Made by a program: the position numbers and the translations under genes. This document shows, piece by piece, positions 11,801 to 19,440 of a DNA stretch of 64,000 nt. A model generated the notes under the pieces. It was not told the origin of the DNA. It did not search any database and worked only from the letters and a program-made list of their open reading frames with translations. The DNA is from Periplaneta americana (taxonomy: Eukaryota > Arthropoda > Insecta > Blattodea > Blattidae). The stretch lies in the NCBI RefSeq assembly GCF_040183065.1, contig NC_091132.1, positions 164,638,102 through 164,702,101 of the forward strand. The letters run 5' to 3'. Positions within the stretch are counted from its first letter, which is position 1. Every line of letters begins with the position of its first letter.

Positions 11801-14196
11801 CACTGCAAATCGGTTACAAAGCAGACGGACTTGTTCCACAGTTACGAATTTTCGCTGTTCATGGTTGTGTATCTAAGATGCCCTGGGTCTGGGAGTAGCG
11901 GTTAGCATGTCTGACCATGAAACTAGTGGGCCTGGGTTGAAGTCCTGGTTGGGACAATTACGTGGTTGAGGTCTTTTCCTGTGTTTTCCATCTAATGAGA
12001 GCAAATGCGTGGTAACTTCCGGTGGTGGACCCTGTAGTCATTTCACTAGCATTATCATTTATCACCTTCATCTGACTCAGACAACAGAAACTATAGCTGT
12101 GATAAAGCGTCTTAAAATATATCACTAAGAAGCTATTTCCGAGAATTAACTTGTTTGCAATTGTATATAACGACGTAATTTTTGGCATTATTAACTAATG
12201 TGTAAGTATAATATATTTTTGTGGATGCAGGTTCTTTTTGTGTTTTATATTAGTTTAAGGTATGGTCACACTTCGCTACTTTTGCAGCGCAACATTTGTT
12301 TTGCAGCTGCAAAAGTCGCGTGTTGTGTTCACACGTAAGCCAAAAGTACCGCGCTGCACGCTGCTTTTCGTGCTGCGCAACCCGAGTGCAGCAAAAGTTG
12401 CAACTGGAGGTTGCGAGTCTGTTCACACACACGGCGCTACTTTTGCAGCCGCGGTCATGCTGCAGGTTTCAATCTCCGTATTGACTTCTCAATATACATT
12501 TTGTGGTTATGTTCGCATTATTAAGAAACTCATGCGAAAGCTTCCTTATCTATTATTTGCTTTTCTGTTGTATCTAGTATTCAGAACTTGACATTATTTT
12601 TAATATAAACCTTTTAAAAACGCCTATGTACTTAAATGATAACCAACAGTATATTCACGTAATGAATGTTGGCAACCCTCCTGTTTGGAACTACGCTACG
12701 GAAATTAAAAAAAAAATTAATTATATCGTCAGCAATTATGCTCAGACTGTGTTGTGTATTTAATAACTGTTACAAATAATTTATTTTCATCACATTTAAC
12801 ATTAAAATATATCCAAACAATAAAAGTATCATTGGCACATTTGGGTGGTAACACTGGTTGCAACCGCAGCAAAAGTTTCAACAAAACCGACATCAAAAAT
12901 GCTGCGGCTGCAACCTTAAGAACCCTGTTCACACGTCGCTAGTTTTAAGCTGCGCGCAGCATGGAAAAGTAGCGGGCAGCAGGTTCGACAACCCCTACTT
13001 TTCGGGTTGCACCATTGTTCTCACGTCGCAGTACAAGAGTTGCGCAGTTTTTTGTACTGCAGCGCTGCAAAAGTAGCGACGTGTGACCGTACATTTAGTC
13101 TTCACTGCTTGAACTAAGGGGACATTTTCTTCACAGCACTGGACTGCCACCTTTCTGCGACAGTATTAAAGAAGATGACTACTTGGAAACAGGTGAGAAG
13201 ACATTCAAATGTGATGTTTGTGGAAAGTGGTTTTTCGAGTCGGCAATGCTCAATAACCATGCTGTTCTACATATGCGCAATAGATCATTCATTTCCGATG
13301 TCTGTGGTAAGGATTGTTTGCAATTGGATAATCTCAAAAAGCATGAACGTCTACACACAGGCAAGGAGTCATTTCGATCTGATTTATGTGGAAAAAATTG
13401 TTCGAAATCGAATGATTTGAAAATACATTTACATGTGCACAAAGGCGAAAATACGCAATGCTCTAGACTGAAAAGAAACGTTCTCTTAAACACTAGGCAG
13501 AAGCCATTCACTTGTGATATATGTGGAAAGAAATTTTCTGATTCGAGTATTCTGAAAAGGCATGTACTTATTCACACTGGTGAAAAGCCATTCTGTTGTG
13601 ATATTTGTGGAAAGAAATTTTCTCAATCTTATAATCTTATAACTCATGCACTTGTACACACAGGAAAGAAGGCATTCAGTTGTGATATATGTGGAAAGAA
13701 ATTTTCGCTATCTGGAAATCTAAAAAAGCATGCAGTCGTACATACAGGGGAGAAGGCATTCAGTTGTGATATATGTGGAAAGAAATTTTCGCATTCTGGC
13801 AGTCTAAAACTGCACGAACTCAAACACACAGGGAAGAAAGCATTCAGTTGCCATATATGTGGAAAGAAATTTTCGCAATCTGGTGCTGTAAAACGGCACT
13901 TACTGGTACACACGGGACAGAAGACATTCAGTTGTGATATATGTGGAAAGAACTTTTCGGAATCTGGTAACTTAAGAAAGCATGCAATTATACACACAGG
14001 CGACAAGGCATTCAGATGTGATACATGTGGAAAGAAATTTTCTCGAAAGGGTTGTCTGAAAAGGCATGCACGTGTTCATACAGGCGACAAACCATTCTGT
14101 TGTGATATTTGTAGAAAGAAATTTTCTGAATCTGGTAGTCTAAGAGCTCATGTATTACTACACACAGGGGAGAAGGCATTGAGTTGTGATATATGA
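3407..14196 (+). CDS. Gene 1: C2H2 zinc-finger gene, 5' partial, truncated by nonsense codons
   Basis: Exons visible here are 3407-3541, 6657-6794, 8004-8086 and 13137-14196. They match exons 2-5 of the intact gene at 25342-43996, with the same phases (0, 0, then 2 nt carried into the finger exon). The first exon should lie about 2 kb left of the window, judging from the 4.5-5.2 kb intron 1 of genes 2 and 3. The finger exon stops at TGA 14194-14196, where gene 2 has a Cys codon, leaving 9 canonical fingers instead of 15. A second TGA at 14362-14364 is also at a finger Cys. The leader exons and splice sites remain open. This is either a pseudogene or a gene for a shortened protein. Confidence 0.75.
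3885..4118. repeat. Exact-looking 117-bp tandem duplication, unit 1 only
   Basis: The segment beginning CTTAATTGTGATTTTTTAAA occurs at 3885-4001 and again at 4002-4118. Units 2 and 3 have one copy (near 31080 and 59503). The two copies look identical by eye, so the event is recent. Confidence 0.9.
4378..5285. repeat. 84-bp minisatellite in intron 2, ~11 copies
   Basis: Repeated monomers of about 84 bp carry AATTGAAGGGTTCAGAGCC, then ATAGTGGGCCAAGCGCCATT and AACGGAGAAAGAAAG. Unit 2 has about 8 copies and unit 3 about 10. Single inverted monomers lie at 5401-5453 and 6561-6620. Spacers are not unique, so this is not CRISPR-like. Short open frames across it are repeat artefacts. Confidence 0.95.
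5401..5453 (-). repeat. Solitary inverted copy of the 84-bp minisatellite monomer
   Basis: GGCACTTGGCCCACTATGGC followed by TCTGAACCCTTCAA is the reverse complement of the monomer core. The sequence after it (5454-5530) repeats 5300-5375 in direct orientation, so this edge of the array has been rearranged. Confidence 0.85.
5528..6527 (-). mobile_element. 1.0-kb inverted-repeat DNA transposon relic (unit 1)
   Basis: A perfect 26-bp inverted repeat (GAATGGCTGCCTAGAATAAC plus GTTGTA) lies at 5528-5553 and 6502-6527. The motif AACGTTGTA recurs at about 5741 and 5765, like subterminal transposase-binding repeats. Inside are a (TAA)n tract (5845-5975) and, on the minus strand at 6141-6341, a short frame with [20 protein letters not shown] and KPA. 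This recalls an N-terminal block found in many insect transposon-like proteins, though I cannot name the superfamily. No transposase core is seen. Copies lie at 32351-33278 and 60948-61913. Confidence 0.65.
6561..6620 (-). repeat. Second inverted minisatellite monomer, 37 bp from exon 3
   Basis: ATTTTTAATAAATGGCCCTT and TTTGAACCCTTCAATTATG form the reverse complement of the minisatellite monomer. With 4378-5285 it could form a long stem in the intron 2 transcript. The same arrangement exists in units 2 and 3. Confidence 0.8.
6657..6794 (+). CDS. Gene 1 leader exon 3 (46 codons)
   Basis: Acceptor TTGCAG and donor GTGAGT bound a phase-0 exon encoding [16 protein letters not shown] and IMKSEAK. 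It is a clear paralogue of exon 2 (EGDVLDQHF...IKTEC...VKSEVE). The similarity continues into the introns on both sides. Confidence 0.8.
6999..7298 (+). pseudogene. 5'-truncated LINE 3' end in intron 3
   Basis: The frame 7009-7278 reads [20 protein letters not shown], then [18 protein letters not shown] and VRAAMNLRV. This is the extreme C-terminus of the LINE whose longer copy lies at 27053-27972 on the other strand. It lacks any catalytic part. The matching copies at 33764 and 62399 show that it predates the unit duplications. Confidence 0.9.
8004..8086 (+). CDS. Gene 1 leader exon 4 (83 nt)
   Basis: After acceptor TTGCAG the exon encodes [20 protein letters not shown] and EDEVFTEG. It is very acidic, with one psi-K-x-E (VKLE). 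It ends with two bases of a Gly codon before GTGAGTG, completed by the C at the start of the finger exon. Confidence 0.8.
8452..8526 (+). mobile_element. tRNA-like SINE head in intron 4
   Basis: TAGCTCAAATGGTAGGGCG resembles a tRNA D-arm/A-box, and GGGATCGATACC about 40 bp later resembles a B-box. No acceptor stem pairs, so this is a tRNA-derived SINE head or decayed tRNA pseudogene, not a functional tRNA. Copies lie at 35224-35297 and 63846-63920. Confidence 0.55.
8803..8990. repeat. Graded tetranucleotide array TCTG-CCTG-CCCG-TCCG-TCCA
   Basis: Successive blocks differ by single bases: TCTG x~10, CCTG x~3, CCCG x~22, TCCG x~8 and TCCA x~3. The CCCG block gives many GGG runs spaced by one C on the minus strand. 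Unit 2 has a TCTA-dominated array at the same place (35568-38215). Long proline/arginine open frames here are artefacts. Confidence 0.95.
9031..10091 (-). mobile_element. Decayed Tc1/mariner-superfamily transposon (unit 1)
   Basis: Ends match as inverted repeats flanked by TA: left CAGTGAGGCCACAAAGTTCC, right (reverse complement) CAGTGAGACTACAAAGTCCC. TA target duplication and roughly 28-bp ends fit Tc1/mariner. The transposase relic is on the minus strand. It is clearer in unit 2, where 38449-38830 reads LRKVIRDMGFRYKNCRNTR before an in-frame stop. Unit 1 has lost 22 bp inside that block. Confidence 0.75.
10092..11188. other. Intron 4 sequence, nothing recognised
   Basis: AT-rich sequence shared with 39603-40690, with no coding, tRNA or terminal-repeat structure visible. 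It is presumably old transposon or intron sequence. Confidence 0.5.
11189..11722. mobile_element. Inverted-repeat element, intact only in unit 1
   Basis: About 50 bp at 11189-11243 (GCGGTAATTTTAAAGGTATG ... ATGACGTCAC) recur inverted at about 11663-11722 with several mismatches. The ends suggest a MITE-like DNA element, but no clear target duplication is seen. Unit 2 has lost 289 bp, corresponding to 11210-11498. Confidence 0.5.
11500..11547 (+). pseudogene. Possible relic psi-K-x-E leader exon in intron 4
   Basis: The 48-nt segment lies between an acceptor-like TACTTGCAG and a donor GTGAGT. One frame reads SEVKVEMHDE then stop, resembling the VKLE/VKSE leader exons. In the phase required by exon 4 it would give an early TAG. 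In unit 2 (40715-40762) the acceptor is deleted but the frame still reads VKVEVHDE. It could be a former exon, a rare poison exon, or chance. Confidence 0.3.
11880..12122 (+). mobile_element. tRNA-derived SINE (family B, old copy)
   Basis: A-box-like GGGAGTAGCGGTTAGCATG and B-box-like GGGTTGAAGTCC are followed by a body with CATTATCATTTATCACCTTC and GATAAAGCGTCTTAAAATA. The body matches the family at 18660-18902 with more divergence. It is present in unit 2 at the same place (41095-41337). Confidence 0.8.
12258..13094. mobile_element. Non-autonomous PIF/Harbinger-like element next to the finger exon
   Basis: Left end GGTCACACTTCGCTACTTTT and inverted right end GGTCACACGTCGCTACTTTT, with GCAGCGC next, are flanked by TTA (12255-12257, 13095-13097). 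A 3-bp TTA duplication and this type of end suggest PIF/Harbinger, but the superfamily is inferred. GC-rich subterminal zones contain many TGCAGC/GCTGCA words. The element ends 42 bp before the finger exon, so it may contribute to the acceptor region. Confidence 0.6.
13137..14196 (+). CDS. Gene 1 C2H2 finger exon, prematurely terminated
   Basis: The acceptor is TTCTTCACAG at 13127-13136. The frame opens with TGLPPFCDSI, as in gene 2, then one canonical finger, two degenerate modules in which the first Cys is Ser (SDVC, SDLC), a degenerate linker, and eight canonical fingers. The linkers are of TGEKP/TGKKA type. The frame ends at TGA 14194-14196 after ALSCDI. Compared with gene 2 it has one extra codon near the start and lacks 11 codons of the degenerate fourth module. 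Linker and structural residues are otherwise well kept. Confidence 0.85.
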
Positions 14197-15150
14197 GGAA
14201 AGAATTTTTCGCAATCTGGTTGTCTACGATCCCATGCACTCGTACACACAGGGAATAAAACATTCAGTTGTGATGTATGTGGAAAAAAATTTTCGCAATC
14301 CAGTAATTTAAAAATTCATGCATTCGTACACACAGGAGAGAAGGCATTCATTTGTGATATATGAGGAAAGCAATTTTCACGATCTGTTAATTTAAAAAAG
14401 CATGCACTCATACACACAGGTTACAAGGCATTCAGTTGTGATATATGTGGGAAGAAATTTTTTGAGTCGAGTTTTCTGAGAATTCATACACGTGTTCACA
14501 CCGGAGAGAAGCCATTCTGTTGTGATATATGTGGAAAGACATTTTCTGAATCTAGTAGTCTTAGAAATCATACTTATGTTCACAAAGGGAAGAAGGCATT
14601 CAGTTGTGATATATGCGAGAAGAAATTTTCGCGATCTTGTGCAATAAATAAGCATGCATGCACATAGGGAAGAAGAGATTCAGTTGTGATATATGTGGAA
14701 AAGAATTTTCGCAATCAGGTACTCTAAAAAATCATGCTGTCGTACACACAGGAGAGAAGGCATTCAGTTGTGATATATGTGGAATGAAATTTAAGCTATC
14801 TGGTAATGTAAAAACGCATGCATTGATACACACGGGAGAAGGCATTCAGTTGTGATATATGTGAAAGAAATTTTCATTATCTGGTAATCTACAACAGGAT
14901 GCATTGATACACTCAGGGGAGAAGGCATTTAGTTGAAATATATATGGAAAGAAATTTTCGGAATGTGGGACTCTAAAAAAAGAACGCCTTCGTACACACA
15001 GGGGAGACGAAAAGAAATTTTCGCTATCTGGTACTTTAAAAAAGCATGCAACAAGGAATAAGACTTCAGCTGTGATATATGTGGAAATAAATTTTCCTAA
15101 TTGATAGTCTACAAAAGAAAGCAGTCGTACACACAGAGAAGAAGTCATTC
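14197..15150 (+). pseudogene. Gene 1 finger array beyond the nonsense codon, decaying rightwards
   Basis: The same frame continues 14197-14667, interrupted only by TGA 14362-14364, and ends KHACT-TAG like gene 2. It lacks one finger (84 nt) present in gene 2 near its end. Past 14667 further fingers appear in shifted frames (14658-14855 reads two CDIC fingers), then increasingly broken modules up to about 15150. The ancestral protein therefore had more fingers than either surviving copy. Confidence 0.85.
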
Positions 15151-15378
15151 AGTTGTGTTATACAATACTGTTTGTGAAAAGTGTAACACCCAGAAAGAAC
15201 GGCCAGAACAACTCCAAATTCGGGAGATGTGTAGAACAGTTACCACCAATATTTGATTACGTTTCCAGAGAGATGGCGTACACATATTCCCAAGAGTGAA
15301 GTCTCTTGTGTCACCAGCAAGGGGAGAGTTATGCTTTGCTGAGTAATAGCAGGTGGAAACGTGAAACGTACTACAGGT

Positions 15379-15534
15379 ATGCCTCGTCGACGTGGAAGGG
15401 CGCAATATCAGCACGTGAGTGATTTCGAACGGGGCAGAATGGTTGGTCTCCAGGAATCAGGTTTGTCATACCGTGACATTTCGGCTTGTACAGGGCATGC
15501 TGCTACGACAGTGATGCGTGTGTGGAACCAGTGA
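15379..15534 (+). pseudogene. Tc1-like transposase N-terminus fragment
   Basis: ATG 15379 opens a 51-residue frame beginning MPRRRGRAQYQHVSDFERGR and containing GLSYRDIS and VMRVWNQ before TGA. This is the N-terminal helix-turn-helix of Tc1-type transposases. The catalytic domain and right end are absent. Unit 2 (44181-44337) has an extra T that shifts the frame. Confidence 0.85.
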
Positions 15535-16192
15535 ACAAAATAATATTTTTCCTGTGTATGTACCAATAACAGAATTCTTTAGAAAGTAAGAATGAACAGA
15601 AAAATTTCTGTAAATTTGATTTCGTAATAATAAATAAGTCCTCTCATTATCTTTGAAAATACGGTACTTGAAAACCATTAATTTGACATTTAGTTTATTA
15701 AGTCTGCAAACAGCACTTCAAACATTCTGCAAATCTGCCATGCCAAGAAAAAACTAATGCGAACAATTATTTTAGGGGTTAGGTACAGCTTACAACAGTA
15801 AAATTTTTGGAAATATTCAATATTTTTTCCCTCCATTAAGCTTACTGTATCTTGTACAATAATGAAAATTGGTATGTGTAAAACACTGTCCTCCTGCTAT
15901 ATGAAAAAAATATTTTACGATTAAAAAAAAAAATGTATTTTTTTTTTTTCAAAATTCAAAATTGTGACAGTTTACTGTGCAGTGATAAAGAGTTTCTCTC
16001 ATAACTCATATTTGTTAACATTTTCATATTCTCTCTCTTTTATTTTATTGCTAAAACTCATGTTTACAATATCATGCTCCTTCAACTACATTCCGTAATA
16101 AGTAATATAATTTCTTTTATTTTGTACTGATATTTGACCATTTTTTAAAATGAATTTATTTTTTATCACACTTTTTCATATTCGCTCTCTTT

Positions 16193-16246
<54 letters not shown>

Positions 16247-16851
16247 TACTGAAATTTGACCATTTTTTAAATGAATTTATTTTTTATCAGACAATCTATC
16301 AAAGGTAGAGGGGTGATCTTGCATCGTATTGTAGATATGACATGCATAAATACACATAAAAAATTTCGTCACAGAATGTTGGATATAGTCTGCGTTAAAA
16401 TTTTGAAGGCGGTTAACGTGTGTGTATGTTCCCTGGTTTGTACTCGTGAGACATCGCCATTGGTAAATTATGCACATATAATATCAGAATGTGTAATATC
16501 GAATTTATGTGTTCTTGATTTATTGTAATCATAAAACACTTTTGTTGTCATAATGTACTTGTTAAAATCTTATTAAAGTAACCATAACTTTACATATTAG
16601 TCTTGTTATTTCTTATTTGTACATATTCATGACCATGGAAATATGATGATATTAAACAGTGTGAAATGTCGCTTTGTACTACAAGACTGCGAAATATAAC
16701 GGGCTGTGTGAACTATACTGTACTAAGTATAATGAGTGGAACAAACAGAATCGATATGAATGTGGAAACAGATTAATTTCTTCAACTGTTGCATACAACA
16801 ATTAATAACCTGTTCTTATTCAATCAAGCCTGTATTTTCCTTAAAATAATA

Positions 16852-16909
<58 letters not shown>

Positions 16910-17025
16910 GTATATGTAAATCACTTGAAGTTAACCTTCCAAGAGTGAACCATTATTGTGTTAAAGGTGTTATGTTTGAAATAATATCGTATGAGGATTT
17001 TATAATAGTACATTATGCAACGAGC
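15535..17025. other. T-rich intergenic stretch, low-complexity tracts only
   Basis: Contains (TA)n at 16198-16245 and 16852-16899, several T/A runs, and two similar TTTTATTTTA-containing segments. There is an AATAAA near 15633 that could serve as a polyadenylation signal for gene 1, which is unproven. No coding sequence was recognised. Confidence 0.5.
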
Positions 17026-17121
17026 CTATAATGGTAGTAATTAAGACGCGATTATGTTTATGAAACGAGTGCTTGCGCTCGTTTCATAATTTTCATACGA
17101 CCGTCTTAATTACCATTATAG
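17026..17121. repeat. ~96-bp imperfect palindrome with nested hairpin
   Basis: CTATAATGGTAGTAATTAAG at 17026 pairs with CTTAATTACCATTATAG at 17105-17121. Inside, TATGAAACGAG and CTCGTTTCATA form a second perfect stem. TTTCATACGAC is repeated at 17091 and 17127. In unit 2 (45834-45926) the inner stem is degraded. It may be the end of a foldback element. Confidence 0.75.
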
Positions 17122-17604
17122 TCAAGTTTCATACGACTTTTTATGCTCGACCTTATTTCTAACTTGAAATTATTCATAAGTATTCATGTTATTCTTATCT
17201 GTCTGAGGAACGGAACTGACCTTGTGCAATAACTCGTAAATTGTGAGATGTGCGCAGACGCGAAAGTATTGATTTTTTTCTGAGAAACAAATGTCTACAT
17301 TGACGTTGATATAATCTAGAGAGTAAAATAAACATTAATCTTTATAGAACCTTGAAATTGAATTAGAGATTGAAAAACGAAATGACAAGTTCAATTTATT
17401 TGAATATTATTTACAATTAACGCTAATTATTATAGTAACAGAACTGACTTTATCTCAAATATAGGTGATTTATTGATTAATTGTTGTCTTTCGATTGCAT
17501 ATCCGAGAATAATCGATACTTGCGCTTTCATATTGCTACGATGGTATTTTCTGATTGGTGGAACACCTGAACTTCATTGAATAGGTGTATTTTAATGAGG
17601 TCCA

Positions 17605-18095
17605 TTAAAGAGCTGCTACCAGGTGTATAATTACTGCATTTCGGCAAGGTCGAGCATAAAAAGATTTATATTCATTCTTTAGATAATCCATCATATCTGA
17701 CAAGTCCCTCTCTTTCTGGCTGAAAGCCTGTTTGATGCTATTAAAGGCTGCAGATCGGAGGCAATATTGTTCACATTCAGGAAATATGAACAACGAACAT
17801 TTCCCAGGACCAATATGTCTGCTCGTGTTAACATCCCGTCCCATGGCTCTTTTGTAGTGATTCCCTTTATTGTTTGTCAGCAGCATTCAGCCCCTGCTGT
17901 AAAGGACGCTGAATATCTTCCCTGTTAGCTGCACTGATATTTCCAAATATTTATATAGATTGTTTTTTATTTTTCGGAGAATCTCGCTTTTAATTTGCAT
18001 TTCAATAGTGGGCAGATCTGCGACTCTGGACTCTGGGATATGATCTACGTTGACGATAACACAGATGAAACAACAACCATTTCGAAGTGTATTTT
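17605..18095 (-). pseudogene. Unidentified coding relic, minus strand (unit 1)
   Basis: From about 18095 the minus strand reads an uninterrupted stretch including GCCFICVIVNVDHIPESRV, then IEMQIKSEILRKIKNNLYKY, then TGA. It continues in the same frame into the 93-residue frame 17605-17886 (RAMGRDVNTS, FSQKERDLSD, YLKNEYKSFYARPCRNAV). The composition is protein-like over about 160 codons, but I do not recognise the family. The six differences from unit 2 in the 93-residue part all change the amino acid, so no purifying selection is evident. Probably a fragment of a transposon or captured gene. Confidence 0.5.
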
Positions 18096-18234
18096 CTTGT
18101 TATTACAAAACAGCTCTTCTATCCTCTTTCGTGGGTTTGCATTACAACAGTTGAAGACTTCCCTCGGATAAGGGTGTAAACAACAAATCTACAAGACATG
18201 TTTCAAGAGAAAGACAAGAATGCCAGGGTTATAT

Positions 18235-18330
18235 CACAGTCTAGTATATACAGTCACGAAGCTCAATACTTACTAAATATGCATACATAGACAGTTGAAA
18301 TATGCATCCATAGATTGTTGCTAGCCACTA
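18235..18330. mobile_element. Single end of the 186-bp MITE family
   Basis: CACAGTCTAGTATATACAGT followed by CACGAAG and, with gaps, ATATGCATCCATAGAT and CACTAGGA resembles the reverse complement of the right half of the element at 22072-22257. It could be a half-element, or the left end of a larger element reaching 22257. Confidence 0.6.
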
Positions 18331-18659
18331 GGATCGCTACTATCGCCTCATCACAAACTCTTTCCCTAGCAGACGATAAAATGTATTATACTTTCGATAT
18401 CGTGTTCTTTTGAAAAAATAACACCTTCCACTATTGAAATACGAAATATATAAGGTTCATATATTATTTTCATAAAGCATATATTATATTTTATAAACTC
18501 ACCTTTCTGGATCTTTCGGAAGAAGGATGACTCTGATCTCTTTTTCTTAGAATTTATAGTGCAATGTACTTTTATTATTTTTAAGAATAAAAAATAGTAC
18601 GTTTTCACAGTCTAGAACATTTTGCATACTTTTGAATTAATATATATATAATTTTTTTA

Positions 18660-18902
18660 TTTTACTAGGTTATTTTACGACGCTTTATCAACAGCTTAGG
18701 TTATTTAGCGTCTGAATGAGATGAAGGTGATAATGCCGATGAAATGAATCCGGGGTCCAGCACCGAAAGTTACCCAGCATTTGCTTATATTGGGTTGAGG
18801 GAAAACCCCGGAAAAAACCTCAACCAGGTAACTTGCCCCAACCGGTAATCGAACCCGGGTTTCGCTTCCAGACGTGTTAGCCGTTACTCCACAGGCGTGG
18901 AC
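18660..18902 (-). mobile_element. tRNA-derived SINE (family B)
   Basis: The minus strand has A-box-like TGGAGTAACGGCTAACACG and B-box GGGTTCGATTACC. The body holds GGGTAACTTTCGGTGCTGGA and a tail with GATAAAGCGTCGTAAAATAA. It sits beside a (TA)n tract and is shared with unit 2 (47464-47701), where a stretch of about 20 bp is deleted. Confidence 0.85.
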
Positions 18903-19154
18903 TATATATATATATATACGAGGCTGTGAGTTCCAAAACTTCATCATTTTTCGGGAAACAAATAAATAAAACAGCTTAGCCTCTCTGTTTCACCAAACTG
19001 CAAATATTGAATTGGCAACAAAATAAAGAAAAGTTCATAATAGTAATTTAAGTTGACTGTTACACATTTACTACGTCACACTACTTTTGACCAATAAAAC
19101 GGTACGAAGGGACGTCTTTCAACCATTCATGGCTGCTTATCGCGTCCCTAGCGT

Positions 19155-19440
19155 TTGTTTATTTTTATCACTACCTTAGCATATGTTTCTTTGTTTGCCA
19201 ACATTTCAAATTGCACTGGTCTGGACGTCAAAAAACAGAAAATTACAAACCACTCCAGTCGATGCATAGCACTTTCAAATATTATTCGCATTGGCATTCA
19301 GGAACAAGAATTAATAAAGATCACTGGTCATAGCCATGCATCTTCCATGAAATCCTATTTATAAATAAATGAAGAGCACCATTCGGAAATCCTGAGTAAG
19401 TTGAGGGATAAACCAAGTACATCAACGAGTTCACTTCTTT
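19155..19440 (+). pseudogene. Tyrosine-recombinase C-terminal relic (Crypton/KIAA1958-like or DIRS-like)
   Basis: The frame reads KKQKITNHSSR, then QEQELIKITGHSHASSMKSY. These supply the H-x-x-R, the GH box and the nucleophile-like Tyr of a tyrosine recombinase in the expected order and spacing. After a stop, EEHHSEILSKLRDKPSTSTS continues in frame. The upstream catalytic Arg block is missing. In unit 2 (47984-48270) GH has become GL and SY has become PY. Both copies are dead. Confidence 0.65.

Noticed and set aside
12262-13076. Several 60-110 codon frames rich in Cys and Ala around the Harbinger-like element
   Set aside because: They come from GCTGCA/TGCAGC-rich terminal zones on both strands, with no domain.
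14190-14370. Selenocysteine recoding of the two TGA codons in gene 1
   Set aside because: No SECIS-like element was identified, the paralogue has ordinary Cys codons, and the region has other signs of decay.
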